Source: Opitutales bacterium
GTDB lineage: Bacteria > Verrucomicrobiota > Verrucomicrobiia > Opitutales > Oceanipulchritudinaceae
Assembly: GCA_007133065.1 (NCBI GenBank)
Contig: SLNJ01000009.1
Coordinates: forward strand, 1 to 64,000
Reading direction: 5' to 3'
Length of the DNA stretch: 64,000 bases
This document shows positions 42,701 through 51,447 of this stretch, one piece after another. The notes beneath the pieces were generated by a model that was given only the letters and a program-made list of their open reading frames with translations, was not told the DNA's origin and ran no database searches. Made by a program: the position numbers and the translations under genes. The number at the start of each line of letters is the position of its first letter. Position 1 is the first letter of the stretch.

Positions 42701-45200
42701 GCAGCTCAACAAGAGCGGCGTCGCGCTCGCCGTGTCCGGCGCCGTTTCCGTGGGAACCGGCACCGGGACCAGCACATTGAGTCTCCTCCGCCCGAATCAG
42801 ATTGCGGAAGGGTCGGCGATCACCCTGCATGCGGCGGGATCACCGGTTTTTAACTTCAACGATAACAACGAGCGGATCGGCGCGCTCATCAGTGACAACG
42901 CAGCGGCTCAGGTGAACCTCGGTTCCGCCACGTTGACCGTCGGAGACGGATCCGATCGCACCTACGCAGGCGTCATCTCCGGGTCCGGCGAGCTTGTGAA
43001 AGAGGGCGGCGGTAACTGGACCCTCACCGGCGACAGCGATTACACCGGACACACAACCGTCGCCGATGGAGCCCTACGGATCCGCCACAGCAACGCCCTC
43101 GGAGCGGCCGGCGGTGGTGCGACGGTATCGGGCGACGCCCGTTTGGAGATGAGCGACGGCATCGCCGTCGGCGACGAACCCCTGTCGCTCTCCGGAACGC
43201 TGCGGAATGTATCCGACTCGAACCAATGGGGCGGGGCGATTTCCGGAAACGGGACGATCGATGTGGCGTCCGGTTCTTTGACGCTTTCGGGCGGTTCCGC
43301 GAACACATTTTCCGGGTCCACGCAAATAGGCGCCGGGGCCACCCTCGAGCTGAACAAGAGCGGAGGCGTTCAGGCTCTCGGCGGAGCGATCACGATCGGT
43401 GACGGTTCCGGAACGAGTACCGTGCGTTTGCAGGCTGCAGACCAGATTGCCAACGCCGCCGCACTCACGCTTTCGGAAGGCGGTACGCCGCTGTTCGACC
43501 TGAACAACCACAACGAGCGTATCGGTTCGTTGAGCAGCGCGAACGCCGACGCTTCGGTGACGCTCGGCAGCGGAACGCTGACGGTCGGGGACGGGAACAG
43601 CACTGCGTTCGACGGCGTGATCTCAGGGACCGGTGGATTCACCAAGACCGGGAGCGGCGCCCTGACGTTGAATAATCAGAACAGTTTCACCGGGACAACC
43701 ACCGTGAACCAGGGAACGCTCAGTCTCGGTGTCACCGACGCTCTGAGCAGCTCGAGCAACCTGCATCTGGCTGGGGATTCGGCGCTGAGCCTCGGCGGAA
43801 CGTCCTCATTGCGGGTTAACCAATTCAGCTTTGGGGATTCGACTCTCGAATTCGGTGCGACCGACGCGGACCTCTCGTTCCTCTTCGAGACCGACGGCGC
43901 AGCGAACGGCACGTTCCGGATTCGGGACTGGACCTTCGACGGATCCAACGCCATTGGCGTCAAGGTTGATTCCGTCGACCAGGACTTCCTCAACAACATG
44001 TTCTTTACCGGAATCGGTGTCGGCATCGGGGCGAATATCGCCGAGACCGCAACCACGGTTTCCGGGTACGGCGACTTTTTCCTGATCACCCCGATCGAGA
44101 GTTTTGTTTGGAGCGGCGGGACGAGTCCCCAGGGCGGAGGTCAGTCGAGTACCGTCAACTGGAGCGAGGATTCGAACTGGGAGGGCGGCGTCGGCCCCGG
44201 GACGGGAATGGTTCGACAGGCGATTATCATGGCCGGTTCGTCGAAAACCGAGAACAACATGGACAACGCGTACCGGACGAACAGCCTGGTCTTCCGCGAC
44301 TCGGCGTTCACGATCAACAGCTCCACCCTTGATACGATCACCATCGGCGGAGGCGGGGTGCTGAACGAGGCGGAGGATCGTGATCAGACGATAAACGTGG
44401 CGGTGACGCTCAGCGACAGTCAGATTTGGAATGCCCAGGAGGGAAATATCACCGCTTCGAACACCGTCGACCTGCAGAATTACCATCTCACGCTCGACGG
44501 GGAGAACGATTTCACGTTCAGTGGGACGATCGACGAATCGGGAACCGGCACTCCCGGCCGCGTCACCCAGACCGGATCCGGCACCACCACGCTCAGCGGT
44601 TCCGAGGCCAACACCTACACCGGTCCGACCGTGATCGAGAACGGCGTTTTCCGGTTGGAGAAGGATGCAAACGTCACGGCGGTTGCCGGAAATGTCACGG
44701 TCAACACCGGCGGCACCCTCCTGCTCGCCTCGACCGAACAAATTGTCGATACAGCGAATATCACGCTCGGAGGCGGAACGATTCAGATCGGCGGCAATAT
44801 CACCGAGACGATGAACAATCTGACCCTCACCGCCGATTCCGTGATCGATTTCGGGGGGGGCGATGGAATTTTGGAGTTCAACGATTTCATCTTTTCCGAC
44901 GGGACCGACGACTACACCCTGACCGTGCGCAATTGGACCGGCAACATCGGTGTGAACGGTGGAGGCGGCCCCGATCAGCTCGTCTTCGGAACCGAACTGA
45001 CCGAAAACCAGCTTGCCCAGATCCGGTTCGAAGGATACGACCCGAGTATCCAGCTCGACGACCTGGAGGTGGTTCCGATTCCCGAGCCGGGTGCGGTTGC
45101 CGCCGGAGTCGGATTGCTTGGGTTGCTCGGATGGCGTGAACGCCGGCGCTTGCGGGCTCTTCTGGGCGATAGAGTCCCATTCTTGAGCAGGCAGGAGTAG
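39792..45200 (+). CDS. giant autotransporter-repeat surface protein with PEP-CTERM anchor
   Basis: The 1802-residue protein has a signal peptide (LGCIFALAGLLLPVSFLTGA), then three modules each opened by a Trp-rich motif: FTWDGG near residue 32, FFTWDGGG near 731 and FVWSGG near 1438, each followed by W(E/A)GG and PxxxDG-like stretches. Between them are many autotransporter-associated beta-strand repeats (GTLTLTGANTYSGGT type, TIGR02601). The C-terminus is PIPEPGAVAAGVGLLGLLGW with RERRR, a PEP-CTERM sorting signal (exosortase substrate), followed by about 20 more residues, longer than usual. There is no C-terminal autotransporter barrel. Function: probably an extracellular or surface adhesin/scaffold; no enzyme motif is seen. 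Confidence 0.9.
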   Translation: MLGRSTHSAARLGCIFALAGLLLPVSFLTGADFTWDGGHPGRNSDLDQKFNWAGNEAPPEDGTANMIFSGSQKLQPNAKGEWNVNSIRFNNWAEAFTLIGDPFTIQANNVTHAISNNSAFLQTINNDLILARNQSWRANTANLRLNGAVNTDSFQLTVTGDEQTEITGVVSGTGSLLKSGSGKVILSGANTYSGGTTVSSGQLQGTTTSLQGSIANDASLIFDQSTDGTYGDTISGTGTVIRRGSGVVTFSGNSTYTGETAIEGGTLRVNGGSAIGDSSRVVLSNTAGAIFDLAGGSETIGSLSGGGASGGNVTLGSGTLTTGGDGTSTTYDGVISGTDGSLISVGAGTLTLTGANTYSGGTMVSAGGLRGTTTSLQGSIANNASLIFDQSSDGTYSGSLSGSGTVTRRGSGVVTFSGGNIHTGDTIIESGTLRVSGGSAIGDSSRVILSNASGAMFDLDGSSETIGSLSGGGSAGGDVTLGAGTLTVGSDHTDSTYGGIISGTGALVKTGGGTLTVTGAHTYSGGTTVSGGELQGTTTSLQQAITNNAIVSFDQSFAGTYAGSITGSGDLIKRGSGTVTLAGNVNLSGGTGVGINRGSILLGSDNVISSSTNLFVGDGASLNMDGKSVRINELSFDNGIVDFGAGDNFFLFNDAGTHDGVLTMQNWQEAWADNLNGGIAFESGAGNVGSDLLNSIYFSGLGSGVLGDTNQSISGYSDSWNFIVANTEPFFTWDGGGNNNNWSTDANWEGGVAPPSDDATTRVAFDGDQRTTPSLNEDFTINALRFNESADAFTLDAAGNRELTMDGPVPSIIQMSPNDQVINLGIIMGGTTVIDTLGGGTLTVNGVVSGAGGISKVGEHTLIVTGDNTYSGHTTVAEGVLNIRHGNALGAVTAGTSVEGGARLELQDGIAVGDEALNLEGTLRNVSGSNIYGGAIAGDGLIDVQSGTLTLTGSSDNTFIGDISIAEGMLQLNKSGVALAVSGAVSVGTGTGTSTLSLLRPNQIAEGSAITLHAAGSPVFNFNDNNERIGALISDNAAAQVNLGSATLTVGDGSDRTYAGVISGSGELVKEGGGNWTLTGDSDYTGHTTVADGALRIRHSNALGAAGGGATVSGDARLEMSDGIAVGDEPLSLSGTLRNVSDSNQWGGAISGNGTIDVASGSLTLSGGSANTFSGSTQIGAGATLELNKSGGVQALGGAITIGDGSGTSTVRLQAADQIANAAALTLSEGGTPLFDLNNHNERIGSLSSANADASVTLGSGTLTVGDGNSTAFDGVISGTGGFTKTGSGALTLNNQNSFTGTTTVNQGTLSLGVTDALSSSSNLHLAGDSALSLGGTSSLRVNQFSFGDSTLEFGATDADLSFLFETDGAANGTFRIRDWTFDGSNAIGVKVDSVDQDFLNNMFFTGIGVGIGANIAETATTVSGYGDFFLITPIESFVWSGGTSPQGGGQSSTVNWSEDSNWEGGVGPGTGMVRQAIIMAGSSKTENNMDNAYRTNSLVFRDSAFTINSSTLDTITIGGGGVLNEAEDRDQTINVAVTLSDSQIWNAQEGNITASNTVDLQNYHLTLDGENDFTFSGTIDESGTGTPGRVTQTGSGTTTLSGSEANTYTGPTVIENGVFRLEKDANVTAVAGNVTVNTGGTLLLASTEQIVDTANITLGGGTIQIGGNITETMNNLTLTADSVIDFGGGDGILEFNDFIFSDGTDDYTLTVRNWTGNIGVNGGGGPDQLVFGTELTENQLAQIRFEGYDPSIQLDDLEVVPIPEPGAVAAGVGLLGLLGWRERRRLRALLGDRVPFLSRQE
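40306..41530 (+). repeat. three tandem ~166-residue duplications in the surface protein
   Basis: Corresponding segments (GTTTSLQGSIAN region) recur at 40407, 40905 and 41400, i.e. periods of 498 and 495 bases. The first two copies are near-identical in protein sequence over the whole unit (GTTTSL, ASLIFDQS.DGTY, GSAIGDSSRV, SETIGSLSGGG), while the third diverges after about 60 residues. The period is a multiple of three, so the frame is kept. This points to repeated intragenic duplication. Confidence 0.8.
42405..43688 (+). repeat. two tandem ~214-residue duplications in the surface protein
   Basis: Starting at 42405 and again at 43047 (642 bases apart) the encoded protein repeats the order GHTTVA, RHxNALGA, DGIAVGDE, GTLRNVS, GGAI, NKSG, NNERIG and TLTVGDG. 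Identity is lower than between the 166-residue units upstream, so this duplication looks older. It lies in the second module of the protein. Confidence 0.75.
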
Positions 45201-45405
45201 GACCCGGCACGCGAGGCGCGGGTGTACCCATTGAACGGATTTGTGGCGTCGCCCATCCCGGGGTTCAGAGGGGACATGACAGCGCGCCCCAAGGTTGCAG
45301 ATCCCGCAAAATTTTATTGCTCTTACAGAGAGGCTGGTGCACGTTTCCACAGGTGAATCCACGGAGAATGCCATCGCTTTTCCCGTCCAACCGCCACCGG
45401 TTCGC

Positions 45406-47319
45406 ATGGGAGAGCTAATCAAGCACGAGTGCGGGCTCGCCCTGATCCGCCTGAAGAAGGATCTGCAGTTCTACGAGCAGAAGTATGGATCCGCCCTGTA
45501 CGGCTTCAACAAGCTGTTTCTGCTGATGGAGAAACAGCACAACCGCGGTCAGGACGGGGCGGGGATCGGCTGCGCGAAGCTGAACATGCCGCTCGGCAAA
45601 GCCTACCTGTTCCGCGAGCGAACCCTGGAAGACGACTCGCTCGAGCGGCTGTTCGGGCGCGAAATGGCGCGTTTCGAACGATTGGTCGGCTCCGGCGCAA
45701 TCATGCCGGCCTACGCACCCAGCGTAAAGGAGCATTTCGACTTCGGCGGCGAGGTGCTGATCGGACACCTGCGCTACGGCACGAGCGGTGCATTCGATCG
45801 GAGCAGTTGTCATCCCTACTTCCGCCGCAGCAACTGGCCCACCCGCAATTTGATGATCCTGGGAAATTTCAACATGACCAATACCGCGGAGTTGAACCGC
45901 AGGCTCACCGATCGCGGGCAGCATCCGATTTACGAGACCGATACGCAGACAGTGCTCGAAGAGATCGGGTTTCATCTCGATGAGGCCCACCAGGAACTCT
46001 ATCACCAATACCGGGATGCAGGACTCAGCGGCAAAGAGATTCAGTCGCGCATCAGTGCGAATCTCGACCTGCCCGCGATCCTTCATGAGAGCGCCTCAAT
46101 CTGGGACGGAGGGTACGCCATCGTCGGGCTGGTGGGAAATGGCGACTCGTTTGTGATTCGCGACCCGCGCGGGATCCGTCCCGCCTACTACTTCGAGGAT
46201 GACGAAATCGTCGCGGTCGCCTCGGAACGGGTCGCGCTGATGAGCGTTTTCGATAAGAGCAGGGAGAGCATCCAGGCGGTTCGTCCCGGGCACGTTCTCT
46301 TGGTTTCGCATGATACCACGGTACGCGAGGCGCCTTTCCACGATCCGTTGCCGCCAGCATCCTGTTCGTTTGAGAGGATCTACTTTTCGCGCGGAAACGA
46401 TCCGGAGATCTACGAGGAGCGCATGCGCTTGGGAGGGACGCTGTGCGATCAGATTCTAGAAGCGATCGACAACAACCTTGTCGATACGGTTTTCAGCTTC
46501 GTACCCAATACCGCCGAGATCGCGTATTACGGGTTGCTGCGCCGCTTGCGCGAAATCCGCCGTGACGCGGTCAAGGCCGCCGTTCTCGAGGCACAGAAGA
46601 ACGGTCCGCTCTCCGAGGCGTTGATCGACAATCTGATCATAGGCAACTGGCCCCGCAGCGAGAAAATCGCGCACAAGGACATCAAACTGCGGACCTTTAT
46701 CTCGCAGGAAGTCGGGCGCAGCAAACTGGTCAGTCACGTGTACGACATCACATACGGTGTTCTCGAACCGAAGGATACTCTCGTGGTGCTCGATGATTCC
46801 ATCGTGCGCGGGACGACGATGCGGGAGTCGACCCTCCGGATTTTATCTCGTACCAACCCGAAGAAGATTATCATCGTTTCGACGGCGCCACAGATCCGCT
46901 ACCCGGATTGCTACGGAATCGACATGAGCGAGATTGGGAAATTTGTGGCGTTTCAGGCGGCGGTGGCGCTCCTGAAAGAGTCCGGGCGCGATTACGTTCT
47001 GCGCGATATTTATTCCGCCTGCATCCGGGAAGTGGCAAAGCCTCGCGCGGAGCAAATCAACCTCGTCCGCGGTGTTTACGAGCCCTTCGAGCCGGAGGAG
47101 ATCGCCGCCAGGATCGCCGAACTGGTGCGCCCGCCTGACCTGGAATGGCAAGGTGAGATTGAGATCATCTTCCAGACTATCGAGAACCTTCACCAGGCCA
47201 TTCCTGACCACTCCGGCGATTGGTATTTTACCGGTCACTACCCCACGCCCGGGGGGACCGCCGTCGCCAATCAAGCGTTTATTCATTATCACGAAAAACG
47301 GGATGGCCGTTCGTATTGA
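45406..47319 (+). CDS. purF: amidophosphoribosyltransferase, long form
   Basis: This 637-residue enzyme transfers glutamine nitrogen to PRPP, the first step of purine synthesis. From MGELIKHECGLA the nucleophile is Cys9, preceded by a short propeptide that must be removed to free it, as in Bacillus-type PurF. The glutaminase part has LMEKQHNRGQDGAGIG and GHLRYGTSG. The PRPP-binding loop is VVLDDSIVRGTTMRE. The long form, with extra inserts before the phosphoribosyltransferase domain, resembles Bacteroidetes-type PurF (about 630 residues). The earlier in-frame start at 45295 has no family support. purM follows after 36 bases. Confidence 0.92.
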   Translation: MGELIKHECGLALIRLKKDLQFYEQKYGSALYGFNKLFLLMEKQHNRGQDGAGIGCAKLNMPLGKAYLFRERTLEDDSLERLFGREMARFERLVGSGAIMPAYAPSVKEHFDFGGEVLIGHLRYGTSGAFDRSSCHPYFRRSNWPTRNLMILGNFNMTNTAELNRRLTDRGQHPIYETDTQTVLEEIGFHLDEAHQELYHQYRDAGLSGKEIQSRISANLDLPAILHESASIWDGGYAIVGLVGNGDSFVIRDPRGIRPAYYFEDDEIVAVASERVALMSVFDKSRESIQAVRPGHVLLVSHDTTVREAPFHDPLPPASCSFERIYFSRGNDPEIYEERMRLGGTLCDQILEAIDNNLVDTVFSFVPNTAEIAYYGLLRRLREIRRDAVKAAVLEAQKNGPLSEALIDNLIIGNWPRSEKIAHKDIKLRTFISQEVGRSKLVSHVYDITYGVLEPKDTLVVLDDSIVRGTTMRESTLRILSRTNPKKIIIVSTAPQIRYPDCYGIDMSEIGKFVAFQAAVALLKESGRDYVLRDIYSACIREVAKPRAEQINLVRGVYEPFEPEEIAARIAELVRPPDLEWQGEIEIIFQTIENLHQAIPDHSGDWYFTGHYPTPGGTAVANQAFIHYHEKRDGRSY

Positions 47320-47355
47320 GCGAATCCCAGGCGCGCGGACCGATTCCACACAGTT

Positions 47356-48426
47356 ATGGCACAACAACAGAAAGCATACGTTCGGGCCGGCGTAGATATC
47401 GCCCTCGCCGATCGCCTCCTGAACCGGGCGAAACCGGCACTGAAGCAAGCGACGAGGCCTGAAGTCGTCGGTGGCATCGGGGCATTTGGGGGCCTCTTTG
47501 ATATCTCGCGCCTGAAGCACCGCCATCCCGTCCTGGCCTCGAGCACGGACAGCGTGGGGACGAAGCTCAAGGTCGCCACTTTGGCCGGACGACACGACGG
47601 GGTGGGGCGCGACATCGTGAATCACTGTATGAACGACATCGCCGTGATGGGGGCCGAACCGCTCTACTTCCTCGATTACTTCGCCTGTAACAAGCTCGAT
47701 TCCGCGGTGTACCCCGCGGTGTTGCGAAGCGTCGCGCGGGCCTGCCGCGACGGAAACTGTGCGCTCCTCGGCGGCGAAACCTGCGAGCTTCCCGGTGTCT
47801 ACGCCGAAGGCGAGTACGATCTGGTCGGGACGGTCACCGGATGCGTCGACAAGCCTCGGATCGTTTCAGGGCGGGCTATTCGCGCCGGCGACCTGATCCT
47901 TGGGGTCGCTTCCAATGGACTTCACACAAACGGGTATTCGCTCGCCCGCCGAATTGTATTCGAGACGCTCGCGATGTCCGCCGGAGACCCTGTCCCCGGC
48001 ACGCGGACTGCTGTGGGCGCCGCGCTCCTCAAGCCGCACCTCAATTATGCCACCGCGCTGGTGGACCTCTTCCGGACGTGCAATACCGGGCGGCGTGCGG
48101 ACGTTCGCCGCGGAAACGCGATCTTCGGCGCCGCGCATATTACCGGAGGTGGGCTGACCGGAAACCTGCCGCGGGTTCTCCCCGAAGGCCTTTCTGCGGA
48201 GATTGATACCGGATCCTGGACGGTCCCGCCCCTTTTTCGCTTTCTCGCCCGAGAGGGGAAGGTCGACTTTGAGGAGTGCTATGAAGTTTGGAACATGGGT
48301 ATCGGACTGGCGCTTGTCCTCGATCCCGGTTCGGCGGACTCCGTGATTCGGCGATTGCGACGGCACCGGCACCGGGCTCGGGTGATCGGGATTGTGCGCA
48401 AGGGCGGGGCAGGCGTTGTTCTGTAA
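47356..48426 (+). CDS. purM: phosphoribosylformylglycinamidine cyclo-ligase
   Basis: The 356-residue enzyme closes the imidazole ring of AIR. It has YVRAGVDIALADRLL, the substrate/ATP segment STDSVGTKLKVA, NHCMNDIAVMGAEPLYFLDY, LGGETCELPGVY, LHTNGYSLAR and ITGGGLTGNLPRVLP in family order, and the C-terminal MGIGLALVL with the usual domain. It follows purF by 36 bases, so purF and purM form a transcript. It is of normal length. Confidence 0.96.
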   Translation: MAQQQKAYVRAGVDIALADRLLNRAKPALKQATRPEVVGGIGAFGGLFDISRLKHRHPVLASSTDSVGTKLKVATLAGRHDGVGRDIVNHCMNDIAVMGAEPLYFLDYFACNKLDSAVYPAVLRSVARACRDGNCALLGGETCELPGVYAEGEYDLVGTVTGCVDKPRIVSGRAIRAGDLILGVASNGLHTNGYSLARRIVFETLAMSAGDPVPGTRTAVGAALLKPHLNYATALVDLFRTCNTGRRADVRRGNAIFGAAHITGGGLTGNLPRVLPEGLSAEIDTGSWTVPPLFRFLAREGKVDFEECYEVWNMGIGLALVLDPGSADSVIRRLRRHRHRARVIGIVRKGGAGVVL

Positions 48427-48505
48427 GCTGTTCCGTCCTGGAATCGGTTGAGAGTTTGAAAGGGGACTTGCATCGACATAGGGATCGGTCTTGTGTGTTC
48501 CGCCT

Positions 48506-49738
48506 ATGCGAATTCGAGCATTTCAAGGATTGCGTCCACGCGAGGACGTTGTAGAGCGAGTCGCCTCGTTGCCTTACGATGTGGTGACAACCGAGGAGGC
48601 GAGGGAGCTTGCATCGGCGAATCCACTGTCGATGTTGCATGTCGTGCGGCCTGAGATCGACCTTCCGATCGGTAGCGATCCGTACTCGAACGAGGCGTAT
48701 GCCCGGGCGGTGGAGAACTTTCGCCGTATGCAGGGCGAGGAGGTACTCGTGCGCGAAACCGAGCCGGTGCTCTATCTGTACGAGCAGGTGATGGGGTCGC
48801 ATCGTCAACGTGGAATCGCAGCGCTTTGCTTTGTGGAGGACTACGAAGATGATCGCATCAAGAAACATGAGAAGACCCGTCGCGATAAGGAGGACGATCG
48901 GACACGGCTGACCAGTGACCTTTCCGCGAATCCTGGACCGGTTTTTCTCGCGTACCGTGATCGGCCGGAGATCGATCGGTTGGTCGAGGGCATTGCGCGC
49001 GACGAACCGCTCGTGGATTTCGTGACGCCCGACGCCGTGACTCACCGGGTATGGCGAATTTCCGATCCGGCGCCGTTCGTGGATGCGTTTCAACCGGTCC
49101 CCTCGTTTTATGTTGCTGACGGGCACCACCGCGCCGCGAGCGCGGCGCGCGTCGGGAAGGAGCGCGCAGCTGCGAACCCCCGCCACACGGGAGAGGAAGA
49201 TTACAATGCGTTTCTGTGTGTGCTCTTCCCCGGTTCCCAGCTGAATATCCTGCCGTACAACCGTCTCGTTCTCGATTTAAACGGGTTGACGCCGGAGGCG
49301 CTCCTCGCCCGGGTCCGAACCGTCGCGGAGGTTGAGGCGAACGGGCCGCCACAGCCGCATCGAACCGGGGAGATCAGCATGTACCTCGACGGGGCCTGGT
49401 ACCGGCTGCGCTTTCGTCCGGATGATGGCCTCGATCCGGCCGCCCGCCTCGATGTGAGTCTCCTGCAGGAGAGCATCCTGGCTCCCTTCCTGAATATCGC
49501 CGATCCTCGCACCAGCGAACGCATTACATTTGTCGGTGGAATTCGGGGAGTCGAGGCTCTGACCGGTCCGGTCGACGCGGGCAAAGCCGCGGTGGCGTTC
49601 GCGATGCACCCGGTCGCGATCGACGAGCTGATGAGCATTGCCGATGCCAATCAGATCATGCCGCCGAAGAGCACCTGGTTCGAGCCGAAGCTGCGCTCAG
49701 GTCTGTTTATCCATACATTCGAACCCGCAGCGGAGTAG
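48506..49738 (+). CDS. DUF1015 family protein
   Basis: The 410-residue protein has the DUF1015 features: start MRIRAFQGLRP, SLPYDVVTTEEARELA, NPLSMLHVVRPEIDLP, then YVADGHHRAASAARVG with a His-His-Arg centre, and YNAFLCVLFPGSQLNILPYN. These proteins are widespread, sometimes described as containing an SpoOJ/ParA/ParB-like region, and are of unknown function. The ATG at 48506 is the family start. It follows purM by 79 bases. It may share the transcript, though its role need not be in purine synthesis. Confidence 0.9.
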   Translation: MRIRAFQGLRPREDVVERVASLPYDVVTTEEARELASANPLSMLHVVRPEIDLPIGSDPYSNEAYARAVENFRRMQGEEVLVRETEPVLYLYEQVMGSHRQRGIAALCFVEDYEDDRIKKHEKTRRDKEDDRTRLTSDLSANPGPVFLAYRDRPEIDRLVEGIARDEPLVDFVTPDAVTHRVWRISDPAPFVDAFQPVPSFYVADGHHRAASAARVGKERAAANPRHTGEEDYNAFLCVLFPGSQLNILPYNRLVLDLNGLTPEALLARVRTVAEVEANGPPQPHRTGEISMYLDGAWYRLRFRPDDGLDPAARLDVSLLQESILAPFLNIADPRTSERITFVGGIRGVEALTGPVDAGKAAVAFAMHPVAIDELMSIADANQIMPPKSTWFEPKLRSGLFIHTFEPAAE

Positions 49739-49750
49739 GGAGGGACGACA

Positions 49751-49773
49751 GGAAACCGCTCAACGGCGGTTCC
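49751..49773. terminator. possible bidirectional hairpin between convergent genes
   Basis: GGAAACCGC and GCGGTTCC pair with one bulged A around the loop TCAACG, forming an eight-pair stem. It lies between the stops of the DUF1015 and GNAT/nitrilase genes. There is no long T-run on either side, so efficient intrinsic termination is uncertain; it may protect mRNA ends. Confidence 0.35.
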
Positions 49774-49779
49774 GTTCCG

Positions 49780-51372
49780 TTACCCAGGCAGGTCGAATGG
49801 AGTCGCTTGCTCGACGTCGTCGTCGACAGGTTGGTTTTTCAGCTTGGCCCGGATCTCAAACAGATCGCGACGCCGGTCGAGACGGGGTGTTACGGAGCCC
49901 TCGGATCGCGAGCGATAGAGGTCGTCGATATCGAGGTCGGTGACCAACAGGGTTTCCACGTTCGAGTCGGCCTGCGCCTGGATCCCGTCCCGTGCGAACT
50001 CGAAATCGGACGGAGTGAAAACGGCCGCCTGGCCGTAATGAATGTCCATGGCGGGGACGGAGGGAAGATTTCCAATGATCCCGGTGGTGACAACGTAGAT
50101 TTGATTCTCGATGGCGCGCGCCTGTGCGCAATAACGGACGCGCAGGTATCCCTGGCGGTTGTCGGTGCAGTATGGAACGAAGATGATTTCCGCCCCTTGA
50201 TCGGCGAGGTAACGGGCGGCTTCCGGGAACTCTATGTCGTAGCAGATGAGAACACCGATCTTCGTCTTCGGAGTCTGTAGGAGCATCATTTCGTTGCCCC
50301 CCGAAATACCCCAGTATTTCCGCTCTGCCGGAGTGATGTGAAGCTTTGGCTGGGTGGAGAAACTGCCGTCCGGTTGAAAAATGAAACTGGAGTTGTAGAG
50401 GCGCTGATTCTCCTCCAGCGGATGGCTTCCTGCGACGATGTAGAGTCCATGCTTTCGCGCGAGAGATCCCATAAGCTCGATAAAGGGCTGGGTGAATGCC
50501 GTGAGCTGGCGGATCCCTTCCAGCGGGGCGAGCACGTCAAGGTGGGAGAGCAGCTGGACTGAGAAGAACTCGGGGAAGACCACGAAGTCGGAACGATAGT
50601 CCGCCGCAGTGGTTGTGAAATACTCCACCTGTGCGGCGAACTCGTCGAAGCTGTTGATCTTGCGGACCTGATACTGGACGCAGGAGACCCGTACCTTGGT
50701 GCGCGCCTCCCGTTCCGGAGTGTAGTCCGGGTTGAGCCATTCGAGCAGTGCCGCGTGATTGCGCCCGCGTCGATCGCGCAGGAAATTGCGAAGAATCCCG
50801 CGCAGGCTCAACTGCTCCCGGAAGTGGAACTGCAGCACTTCGTCTCGGATCTCCTCGTTCTCAACCCGCTGCACGTACTCCTCCGGGCTGAGGCGGTCGG
50901 CGTAATCGCAGTAGTTGTACAGGCGGCCCCCTGCGAGAATCCGACGCAGATTGCGCGACCGGCACAGTTTCCGGCGTGCCTGGTAGATCGCTCGCCCCGC
51001 ACCCTGATTGCGGGCGTTGGGATGCACGAAAATATCGGCGGCGTAGAGCGTATCGCCCTGGCGGTCGTGGTTGTGGAAGAAACCGCCGTCGGTGATTCCG
51101 GCGAAGGTGTGGTTGCGCAGCGGGTCGAGTCCCATCGCCACAATCAACGCGGCGGATCCGCCCACCACCGCGCCATCTCTTTCGACAACGATCTGTCCCT
51201 CCGGGAAAACCCGCATGTGGTTGCGCAGTTGTGCTTCACTCCACACCACATTCTCTTCGCCGGACTCCGGGTAACAGAGTCGGTTCAACGCGACCAGATC
51301 CGGAATGTCGCGCATTGTCGCCTCACGAACCAGAAGCGTTCCGTGCTTGCCCTCGTATTCAAAGGGTTCCAT
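49780..51372 (-). CDS. GNAT acetyltransferase-carbon-nitrogen hydrolase fusion
   Basis: The 530-residue protein joins two enzymes. Residues 1 to about 220 form a GNAT acyl-CoA-binding domain (LLVREATMRDIPDLVAL, DIFVHPNARNQGAGRAIYQA). From about 228 a nitrilase-superfamily domain follows with triad Glu268 in DFVVFPEFF, Lys343 in QPKLHITPAE and Cys377 in VLICYDIEFPE. This fusion is known among bacteria, its substrate unknown; cleavage of an amide that is also acylated is one guess. It starts 75 bases after mrdA ends on the same strand. The ATG at 51372 fits the first GNAT strand. Confidence 0.9.
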   Translation of the reverse strand: MEPFEYEGKHGTLLVREATMRDIPDLVALNRLCYPESGEENVVWSEAQLRNHMRVFPEGQIVVERDGAVVGGSAALIVAMGLDPLRNHTFAGITDGGFFHNHDRQGDTLYAADIFVHPNARNQGAGRAIYQARRKLCRSRNLRRILAGGRLYNYCDYADRLSPEEYVQRVENEEIRDEVLQFHFREQLSLRGILRNFLRDRRGRNHAALLEWLNPDYTPEREARTKVRVSCVQYQVRKINSFDEFAAQVEYFTTTAADYRSDFVVFPEFFSVQLLSHLDVLAPLEGIRQLTAFTQPFIELMGSLARKHGLYIVAGSHPLEENQRLYNSSFIFQPDGSFSTQPKLHITPAERKYWGISGGNEMMLLQTPKTKIGVLICYDIEFPEAARYLADQGAEIIFVPYCTDNRQGYLRVRYCAQARAIENQIYVVTTGIIGNLPSVPAMDIHYGQAAVFTPSDFEFARDGIQAQADSNVETLLVTDLDIDDLYRSRSEGSVTPRLDRRRDLFEIRAKLKNQPVDDDVEQATPFDLPG

Positions 51373-51447
51373 GCGAACACAGTGTGATCTGAATCCTGCT
51401 TGTTGCAAGCATGGCTCCAGGCGTATTCGGGATTGCCGGGGAGAGCA

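Noticed and set aside
40306-43688. CRISPR array or minisatellite
   Set aside because: The repeats are long, degenerate, in frame and coding; there are no short identical repeats with unique spacers.
43806-45422. 538-codon open frame on the minus strand
   Set aside because: Antisense to the surface-protein repeats, with no recognisable domain or start signal.
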